Source: an uncultured Eubacteriales bacterium (GTDB taxonomy: Bacteria > Bacillota > Clostridia > Oscillospirales > Oscillospiraceae). Taken from it: a stretch of DNA of 5,140 bases. The position numbers and the translations under genes are program-made. Below are positions 1-4,830 of this stretch, in pieces (the first letter of the stretch is position 1; every line of letters begins with the position of its first letter). Below the pieces are notes generated by a model, which saw nothing but the letters and a program-made list of their open reading frames with translations, was not told the origin of the DNA and made no database searches. The stretch covers positions 1 through 5,140 of the forward strand of contig UQQF01000081.1 of assembly GCA_900543085.1 (NCBI GenBank). Direction: 5' to 3'.

Positions 1-549
1 GAGCTTCTTCACCTCGCAGTGCCAGTTGACGTACACGGTGAAGGCGCCGTAGTCCTTCGTGCCCGGCACGGCGGCAAGGCGCTGCGCGACCTCGCGCTGT
101 ATCATGACGGTGATGCGCCCGAACACGCCGGCGTCTATGAACGCCGAGAGCAGCGGCGTGGTCACGCTGTAGGGCAGGTTTGCGCAGACTATGGGGCGCA
201 GCCCGCCCGCACGCTCACGGACTATCTGCGCCAGATCCAGCTTCGCCGCGTCGCCCCAGACGACCTCGACGTTGTCATACCCGCCGAGCGTCTCTGCCAA
301 AACGCCGCGGAGGGCGCTGTCCAGCTCGATGGCCACGACCCTGCTTGCGCGCTGCGCCAGCTCGCCCGTGAGGCAGCCCACGCCGGGGCCGACCTCCAGC
401 GCGAGGGTGGAGCCGTCCGCGCCGGAGGCCTCGGCTATGCGCCGCGGAACCGACGGCTCGATGAGGAAGTTCTGCCCCAGCGCCTTGGAGAAGTGGAAGC
501 CGTGCCGCTCCAGCAGGGACTTTATTTCACTCGGACTGGTCAGGTTCAC
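1..549 (-). CDS. rsmA (ksgA): 16S rRNA (adenine1518/1519-N6)-dimethyltransferase, C-terminus cut off by the window edge
   Basis: RsmA/KsgA uses SAM to dimethylate two adjacent adenosines in the 3' terminal helix of 16S rRNA, a late 30S assembly step in the cytoplasm. The visible 183 residues cover the N-terminal Rossmann methyltransferase domain. Key motifs are KALGQNFL (22-29), the SAM loop EVGPGVG (52-58), the acidic ribose-binding ELD (75-77), GDA (99-101), the catalytic NLPYSVTTP (124-132), and QREVAQRL followed by GTKDYG (151-168), all typical of the family. Full-length members are about 270-290 residues, so roughly 90-100 C-terminal residues lie beyond base 1. I chose the GTG start at 549 because GAGGTG (561-556) sits 6 bases upstream. 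An in-frame ATG at 567 has no good ribosome binding site. The GTG overlaps the coaW stop as GTGA, which implies translational coupling. Identification is secure from the motif set; the exact start is less so. Confidence 0.95.
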   Translation of the reverse strand, partial: MNLTSPSEIKSLLERHGFHFSKALGQNFLIEPSVPRRIAEASGADGSTLALEVGPGVGCLTGELAQRASRVVAIELDSALRGVLAETLGGYDNVEVVWGDAAKLDLAQIVRERAGGLRPIVCANLPYSVTTPLLSAFIDAGVFGRITVMIQREVAQRLAAVPGTKDYGAFTVYVNWHCEVKKL

Positions 550-1343
550 TCCGCGCACCTCACGCATCTGGCCGTGCCGATGGCGGTGGCGCAGGCGCTG
601 TGCTCGGGGACGAAGTAGTCCAGCCCGTAGCCGTCGACAAAGCGCGCGAAGTTGGCGCGGGAGGGGGCGGTGTCGGCGATGGCGCCGGTGACCACGACGC
701 TCTTTGCGCCGCAGCCGCGGCAGGCGAGCAGGCTCATGGTGCCGATGACCTGGAAGATGAGCGTGGCCAGACCCGCGGCCCAGTCGCTGTCCGTGGCCTC
801 GGCGTTGCGGCGCGCCAGGTTGGAGGCGGTGAGGTCGGCGGCGAGGATGCCGTGCATCTCCACAAAGTCGCCGATGGTCAGGTCGACGTGGTTGGTGTTG
901 CCGGCCATGGCCATGCGGTCAAACTCGCGCATGTCGGTGATGCCCAGCACGCGCTCGGCCAGACCGGTGAGCGTCCCTGCGCCCACGCCCGTGCCGCACA
1001 GGTGGGTGAATTGTCCGCCCTTGGCGTGGACGAAGGCCGTGCCGGTGCCGATGCTGGCCACGATGATGTCGTCGCGGCCGGAAAGCCAAGTCGCCCCGCG
1101 GCCGATAGCCTCGGCCTCGGGGACGTTTACCGGTGTGATGCCCAGCGCTTCAAGCCCGGCGCGTCTGGCCGAAAGCCCGCTTACTGCCACGGCCTCGGCC
1201 GAGCGCAGGTCGAGACCCAGCCGTTCGCAGAGCGCGGGGACGTCCGCTCCGCGCCCGTGCTCATAGTGCGTGAGGACGATCTCGTCGCCCTCGAGCGCCG
1301 CCAGCTTTACGGCGGACGCGCCCAAGTCTATGCCGATGATCAT
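546..1343 (-). CDS. coaW: Type II pantothenate kinase
   Basis: The product, 265 residues, is predicted to phosphorylate pantothenate with ATP, the first step of CoA synthesis, in the cytoplasm. It fits the actin-like-fold type II family (Staphylococcus aureus CoaW is about the same length). Visible features are an N-terminal phosphate-binding strand GIDLGASAVK (4-13), an acidic segment PEAEAIGRGA (75-84) whose E76 aligns with the proposed catalytic Glu of the family, SIGTGTA (97-103), the glycine-rich GTGVGAGTLTGL (117-128), and NHVDLTIGD (151-159), which matches the conserved VDL-GD segment. The start is ATG 1343: a perfect AAGGAGG (1357-1351) lies 7 bases upstream, and the family motif begins at residue 3. 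A longer reading to 1439 would add 32 unconserved residues and is rejected. The gene ends inside the rsmA start (GTGA). Oddly, isoleucine is ATC in 15 of 16 codons, unlike its neighbours. A different BadF/Fumble-type sugar or acyl kinase activity is possible but less likely. Confidence 0.88.
   Translation of the reverse strand: MIIGIDLGASAVKLAALEGDEIVLTHYEHGRGADVPALCERLGLDLRSAEAVAVSGLSARRAGLEALGITPVNVPEAEAIGRGATWLSGRDDIIVASIGTGTAFVHAKGGQFTHLCGTGVGAGTLTGLAERVLGITDMREFDRMAMAGNTNHVDLTIGDFVEMHGILAADLTASNLARRNAEATDSDWAAGLATLIFQVIGTMSLLACRGCGAKSVVVTGAIADTAPSRANFARFVDGYGLDYFVPEHSACATAIGTARCVRCAE
556..561 (-). promoter_or_regulatory. Ribosome binding site for rsmA inside the coaW 3' end
   Basis: GAGGTG on the minus strand ends 6 bases before the GTG at 549. 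It lies within the last codons of coaW, so rsmA translation should be re-initiated or coupled to ribosomes finishing coaW. It favours GTG 549 over the in-frame ATG at 567. Confidence 0.6.
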
Positions 1344-1350
1344 TGGAGAA

Positions 1351-1357
1351 CCTCCTT
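1351..1357 (-). promoter_or_regulatory. Strong ribosome binding site fixing the coaW start
   Basis: The minus strand reads AAGGAGG followed by seven bases and then ATG (1343). This is a full match to the anti-Shine-Dalgarno sequence and decides the coaW start over the upstream in-frame ATG at 1439. Just upstream, a small perfect hairpin (CCAGC / GCTGG arms, 1362-1375, 4-base loop) lies in the leader. I cannot tell whether it matters. Confidence 0.85.
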
Positions 1358-1391
1358 GAACCAGCCTGAGCTGGAGAATTTCCGTTGCATA

Positions 1392-1430
1392 CGCCCCGCC
1401 CGACGCCCCCGGACTTGCGGAGGCGGGGCG
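1392..1430 (-). terminator. GC-rich hairpin after the regulator gene, possible weak terminator
   Basis: Perfect 9-base arms CGCCCCGCC (1392-1400) and GGCGGGGCG (1422-1430) enclose a 21-base loop. A second, smaller hairpin (CCGCC / GGCGG, 1442-1454, loop TGT) lies between it and the regulator stop codon. On the minus strand the large stem is followed by TATGCAACGG with no T run, so it does not meet the usual rho-independent pattern. It may act as a pause, an RNA-stabilising 3' structure, or a partial terminator that lowers read-through into coaW. I see no convincing promoter between here and coaW. Confidence 0.35.
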
Positions 1431-1458
1431 GAGCTTCAAGGCCGCCTGTGGCGGGCGG

Positions 1459-2868
1459 TCAGTGCCTGCTGCGCTTTTTGAAGCCCACGCAGACGCAGAC
1501 GGCGGCTGCGACGCAGAGCGCGGCCATGATGGTGAGCATGATGTTGCCGCCCAGCGCCGGAGCGCTGACCCAGTCGGAGAGATCGGCGTTGTACGGCCTG
1601 AGCGGGTCGTACGGCACGCTCGATACCCAGCCGTTGGCGCGGATGACGGCGTCGACGCCCCAGGGCGCGAGCCACACCCACAGCGCCGTGACCGCGCAGG
1701 CCGCGGACGCGCGGAACCAGCGCGAGACGGGCAGATACCGCAGGCACAGCAGCAACAGCCAGGGCAGGAGCATGCCTATGAAGGTCAGCGGGTACGCCTC
1801 AGACCAGAGATAGCGCGGGCGGCAGGCCGCGATAAGCGCTGTCAGCAGCACCGTGACGGCGCCAAGCCACACCAGCGCGCGGTGGCCTTCCAGCTCGCGC
1901 GGCAGCGGCACCTGGCGCATGACCAGGGGCAGCAGCAGTACGGACACGGCCAGCAGTGCGGACAGAGCCGCGACCAAAAACCAGCTGTCGCCCTCGCCGA
2001 AGCACACCGCGCCCAGCAGCGCCAGCAGCAAAAGCGCCGCCACCGCCAGGTAGAGCAGGGTCTTGCGCCGGCTCATGTTCCCGCCCAGCGGCAGATGCCG
2101 AACCACATACGGCCCCAGCAGCAGCCAGAGGCCGAACAGCGTGCCCAGCGCGGCGTTCATAAACCATGTTCCGCCGGTGCGCAGGCACTCCTCGCCCAGC
2201 AGCGCGAGCAGCAAAAACGTGTTCACCGCGATGTATATAAGCCCCTTGCGCGTGCTCAGACAGGCGGGCAGAGGCAGCCTGCGCAGCACGTAGGGCAGCA
2301 GCAGTATACCCAGGGCGAGCAGCGTCCAGCACGCGGCGGGCGCGAACCAGCTATAGCCGTACACCAGGCATATGACGCCGTAGAGCAGCAGCAGCGAGGC
2401 GGTGAACCCCGCCGCGCTCCACAGTCCGCCCCGGCGCTCGGGCGCCAGCGCGGGCAGCAGCGTCAGGCTGGCGGCGCACAGCAGGACCGCCGTCACCACC
2501 AGCGACCAGCTGAGCCCTCCGCCGCCGGCGAGGTCGCATATGGCGCAGGTCAGCACCGTGCCACCGTAGACGATGTACTGCACGAGCTTGAAGTTGCGCG
2601 CCATGCGGCGGTAGCGCGCGGCGAGCTTTTCCGCCGAGCGCGCCTCCACGTCCTCGCTGGCCGTGAGCAGCTCGTGCTCGCTCACGCCCAGGATCTCGCA
2701 GATGTCGCGTATGAGGGTTATGTCGGGGTAGCTCATGCCCCGCTCCCACTTGCTGACCGCGCTGTCGGTGACGAACAGCTTGTCGGCAAATTCGCGCTGG
2801 GTCATGCCCAGGGCTTTGCGGCGCTGAGTGATGAACTCGCCGAAGGATTTTTTCGTGTTGTCTTCCAT
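1459..2868 (-). CDS. XRE-family HTH regulator with a large repeat-built membrane domain
   Basis: The 469-residue protein has an N-terminal Cro/CI-type helix-turn-helix (about 9-68) with the hallmarks RRKALGMTQREFA (16-28), SAVSKWERG (36-44) and LGVSEHELL (60-68). A basic linker (about 77-94) follows, then about 12 hydrophobic helices from residue 97 to 461 and a basic tail KKRSRH. Residues 174-234, 235-295 and 296-356 are tandem 61-residue units. Each starts with WF, contains LLLPxVxRxxPL and probably forms two membrane helices; units 1 and 2 share 32 of 61 residues by hand alignment. Partial units flank them (about 121-173 and 361-402). One hydrophilic loop (about 403-440) may face outside. 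It is probably a membrane-anchored DNA-binding regulator; its signal and target are not evident. The start is ATG 2868 with AAGGGAGG (2885-2878) nine bases upstream; the longer reading from 2931 would begin within the promoter. The gene has its own promoter, and isoleucine codons are mixed (7 ATA, 9 ATC). Confidence 0.85.
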   Translation of the reverse strand: MEDNTKKSFGEFITQRRKALGMTQREFADKLFVTDSAVSKWERGMSYPDITLIRDICEILGVSEHELLTASEDVEARSAEKLAARYRRMARNFKLVQYIVYGGTVLTCAICDLAGGGGLSWSLVVTAVLLCAASLTLLPALAPERRGGLWSAAGFTASLLLLYGVICLVYGYSWFAPAACWTLLALGILLLPYVLRRLPLPACLSTRKGLIYIAVNTFLLLALLGEECLRTGGTWFMNAALGTLFGLWLLLGPYVVRHLPLGGNMSRRKTLLYLAVAALLLLALLGAVCFGEGDSWFLVAALSALLAVSVLLLPLVMRQVPLPRELEGHRALVWLGAVTVLLTALIAACRPRYLWSEAYPLTFIGMLLPWLLLLCLRYLPVSRWFRASAACAVTALWVWLAPWGVDAVIRANGWVSSVPYDPLRPYNADLSDWVSAPALGGNIMLTIMAALCVAAAVCVCVGFKKRSRH

Positions 2869-3003
2869 TTGTGTTGGCCTCCCTTTCGGTCGCCTGCAGG
2901 TCTGTGCGAAGCATAGCGCCGAGGGCGGCACTTTGTCAACGATTCAGGCTGCATTTGCGGCTCGACCGTTAGGAAAGTCCAGAGTTTATGCGGCTTTTCC
3001 GGC
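2869..3003. other. Intergenic gap between trmD and the regulator gene
   Basis: The 135 bases hold the regulator promoter and leader described above. I found no convincing terminator after trmD: only a 3-base-pair hairpin (CGG / CCG around a CTTTT loop) near 2991-3001. Read-through from trmD into the regulator is therefore possible alongside its own promoter. Confidence 0.5.
2910..2939 (-). promoter_or_regulatory. Sigma-A type promoter for the XRE regulator
   Basis: On the minus strand a perfect -35 box TTGACA (2939-2934) is separated by 18 bases from TATGCT (2915-2910, 4 of 6 matches to TATAAT, with the key TA and final T). Transcription would start near 2903, giving a leader of about 35 bases before ATG 2868. 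The spacer contains an inverted repeat GCCG-AGGG-CGGC (2918-2929), which could be an operator for this or another regulator. That is inference only. Confidence 0.7.
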
Positions 3004-4302
3004 TCAGAGCAGCTTCTCGTAGGCGTTGCGCAGCGAGTCGCTGGCCGGGTCTACAAGGCCGAGATCCACCACGCCGCAGTAGGCGAAGCCCTGCTTTTCG
3101 CACAGCCGGTTCATGGCCTTGTTGTCGCGGTGGGTGTCCACGCGCACGCTCAGCCTGCCCATGCCGGCGGCCAGCTCGGCGGCGAAGGAGAACATCTCGG
3201 CGGCGAGGCGGGTGCCGCGGTATCTGGCCGCGGCCATCGCGCGGTGTATCACGGCGTAGTTCTCGCCCTCGGTGAGCCAGGCACCGTCTATCTCGCGGTA
3301 GCAGGCCTCGGGGGTCATGGCCACGCACTCATAGCCCGCTATCTCCCCGTTGTCCACGCACTCGAACAGCCAGCCGCGCCCGGCCTCTATGTCGGCCGCG
3401 AGCGCCTCGCGGTTGGGGTAGCCCTCCTGCCACTGGTCGACGCCGCTCTCGCGCAGATAGGCCTTGGCCTGCTCGAGTATGTCCAGCAGCGCGTCCATGT
3501 CGGCGATCTCCGCGCGGCGGGGCTCGAACCTCAGCTTCATCCGGTCGGGGAGCCGGTCGTACTTTATCTCCTCTACCATGCGCCTGTCCTCCTTGCTCTC
3601 GAGAACCAGCTTTTCAAACATGTCCGGGCGCTTGTCCATCGTGCGCTCAAGCTGCTTTCTGCGCCGCCAGCGGCGCACCTTCTCGTGGTCGCCCGTGAGC
3701 AGCTCGGAGGGGACGGCGCGGCCTTCCCAGACCTCGGGGCGGGTGTACTGCGGGTACTCCAGCAGGCCGTCCCAGTGGCTCTCGCCGGTGTAGCACTCCT
3801 CGTCGGCGAGCACGCCAGGCACCATGCGGCAGACGCAGTCGGCCACGGCCATGGCGGCGATTTCCCCGCCGGTGAGCACGAAGTCGCCCAGCGAGATCTC
3901 CTCGTCGACGCACTCCTCGATGAAGCGCTCGTCTATGCCCTCGTAGTGGCCGCAGACCAGTACCAGGTGGTCGTAATCGCGCTTTAAGCGCTTGGCCTCC
4001 TCCTGGTTGAAGGGCTTGCCCTGCGGCGACATGTATATGACGCGCGTCCTGCGCTCCCCGGCCTGAGCCTTGATGTGGTCCAGGCAGCTCTTGAGCGGCT
4101 GCGCCATCATGACCAGCCCCCAGCCTCCGCCGTAGGGGTAGTCGTCCACCTGCATCTGCCTGTTCTCGGTGAAGTCGCGTATCTGGACGCAGTTTATCTC
4201 TATTATGCCCTTCTTCGCCGCGCGGCCTATGATGCTCTCGCCCAGCACGCCGCGCATACTGTCGGGGAAGAGGGTCATGACGTCTATGCGGTAGTCTGCC
4301 AT
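3004..4302 (-). CDS. trmD: TrmD tRNA (guanine37-N1)-methyltransferase fused to a C-terminal GNAT acetyltransferase
   Basis: The protein is 432 residues; typical TrmD is about 240-255. Residues 1-about 250 are TrmD, the SPOUT-fold enzyme that makes m1G37 next to the anticodon and prevents +1 frameshifting. Visible motifs are YGGGWGLVM (57-65), SPQGKPF (92-98), CGHYEGIDER (117-126), EEISLGDFVLTGGE (134-147, the SAM-binding knot), R159 with PGVL (162-165), and DGLLEYPQYTRP (178-189) with the presumed catalytic D178. W61 sits where E. coli has Pro. Residues about 257-432 resemble a stand-alone clostridial GNAT: QWQEGYP (290-296), an acetyl-CoA loop RYRGTRLA (360-367), VDTHRDNKAMNRL (388-400) and KQGFAYCG (403-410). 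The frame is open throughout, so this is a real fusion in the sequence as given. The substrate of the acetyltransferase is unknown. ATG 4302 has GAGGGC (4315-4310) seven bases upstream and lies one base after the rimM stop, indicating an operon. Confidence 0.93.
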   Translation of the reverse strand: MADYRIDVMTLFPDSMRGVLGESIIGRAAKKGIIEINCVQIRDFTENRQMQVDDYPYGGGWGLVMMAQPLKSCLDHIKAQAGERRTRVIYMSPQGKPFNQEEAKRLKRDYDHLVLVCGHYEGIDERFIEECVDEEISLGDFVLTGGEIAAMAVADCVCRMVPGVLADEECYTGESHWDGLLEYPQYTRPEVWEGRAVPSELLTGDHEKVRRWRRRKQLERTMDKRPDMFEKLVLESKEDRRMVEEIKYDRLPDRMKLRFEPRRAEIADMDALLDILEQAKAYLRESGVDQWQEGYPNREALAADIEAGRGWLFECVDNGEIAGYECVAMTPEACYREIDGAWLTEGENYAVIHRAMAAARYRGTRLAAEMFSFAAELAAGMGRLSVRVDTHRDNKAMNRLCEKQGFAYCGVVDLGLVDPASDSLRNAYEKLL

Positions 4303-4303
4303 G

Positions 4304-4789
4304 TCACATGCCCTCGATCAGACGCACGGTTATCACGCCGTTGTCCGCGTCCGTATTCAGTATGAACTCCGGCACGGCGGGGATCAGGTGCTCCGCCTCG
4401 CCGCGCACTACGTATATCATCCCGGCGGGGGCGTCTATGACCTCGCGGAGAGTGCCCACGCGCTCGCCCGCTTCGGTCACGACCTCGGCGCCGATTATGT
4501 CCTGAATGAAAAACCTGCCCGGCTCAAGACGCGCGTCGTCGCGGTCTATGAAGACGCGCTTGCCCTTGAAGCGCATGGCGGCGTTGACGTCGTCCACGCC
4601 CTCCAGCGTGGCCAGCAGCGCGCCCTTGTGTATGCGCGATGAGAGCACGCGCACGGCCTGGCCGTCCACGTACAGCGTCTTTATGGCGCGCAGGAACTCC
4701 GGCGTGTCCGTCCAGGGCATTATCTTGACCTCGCCGCGCACGCCGTGGGTGTTGACTATCTCTCCGGCTTCGATAAATTTCTCTTTCAT
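4304..4789 (-). CDS. rimM: Ribosome maturation factor RimM
   Basis: RimM binds the 30S head and ribosomal protein S19 and helps late 16S rRNA processing in the cytoplasm. The 161-residue product is close to the usual length of about 165-175. The N-terminal beta-barrel carries the family signature GEIVNTHGVRGEVKI (9-23). The C-terminal PRC-barrel starts near FFIQDIIGAEV (93-103) and continues through EHLIPAVPEFI (133-143) to the VRLIEGM end, which matches the common LLEGL-type terminus. The start ATG 4789 has GGTGA (4800-4796) six bases upstream, a moderate site. It is followed after one base by trmD, the classic rimM-trmD pair. A terminator ends about 16 bases before the start codon, leaving little room for a dedicated promoter. 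Ten of 15 isoleucine codons are ATA. Confidence 0.95.
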   Translation of the reverse strand: MKEKFIEAGEIVNTHGVRGEVKIMPWTDTPEFLRAIKTLYVDGQAVRVLSSRIHKGALLATLEGVDDVNAAMRFKGKRVFIDRDDARLEPGRFFIQDIIGAEVVTEAGERVGTLREVIDAPAGMIYVVRGEAEHLIPAVPEFILNTDADNGVITVRLIEGM

Positions 4790-4805
4790 AGCATTTCACC
4801 ATACC

Positions 4806-4830
4806 AAAAACGGCGGGAGTACCCCGCCGT
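4806..4830 (-). terminator. Rho-independent terminator or attenuator immediately upstream of rimM
   Basis: On the minus strand, arms ACGGCGGG and CCCGCCGT (4830-4823 and 4817-4810) form a perfect 8-base stem with a 5-base loop (GTACT). The stem runs into a five-T tract (4810-4806, sharing the last stem pair). This is a textbook intrinsic terminator for leftward transcription. It would end transcripts coming from the right just before the rimM ribosome binding site. On the plus strand there is no T tract, so it is one-directional. Confidence 0.8.

Noticed and set aside
19..618. A 199-codon open frame on the plus strand opposite rsmA
   Set aside because: The minus strand encodes clear RsmA motifs across the same bases, and no motif is visible on the plus strand.
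1362..1375. Small hairpin before the coaW ribosome binding site as a riboswitch or regulatory stem
   Set aside because: Five base pairs with a 4-base loop is common by chance in GC-rich DNA, and the 115-base gap shows no larger aptamer-like structure.
1344..1439. N-terminal extension of coaW to an ATG at 1439
   Set aside because: The 32 extra residues are unconserved in character and would overlap the GC-rich hairpin. The perfect AAGGAGG and the conserved GIDLG motif place the start at 1343.
600..1481. A 293-codon open frame on the plus strand opposite coaW
   Set aside because: It is a low-complexity Gly/Ala/Val-rich shadow; the minus-strand reading has all the pantothenate kinase motifs and a perfect ribosome binding site.
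1462..2916. A 484-codon open frame on the plus strand, antisense to the regulator gene
   Set aside because: It is rich in Gln, Arg and Ala with no recognisable domain, and mirrors the Leu-rich membrane helices on the other strand. It is a typical shadow in GC-rich DNA, while the minus strand has a clear HTH domain, promoter and ribosome binding site.
3130..3987. A 285-codon open frame on the plus strand opposite trmD
   Set aside because: It overlaps the well-supported TrmD-GNAT gene entirely and shows no family motif.
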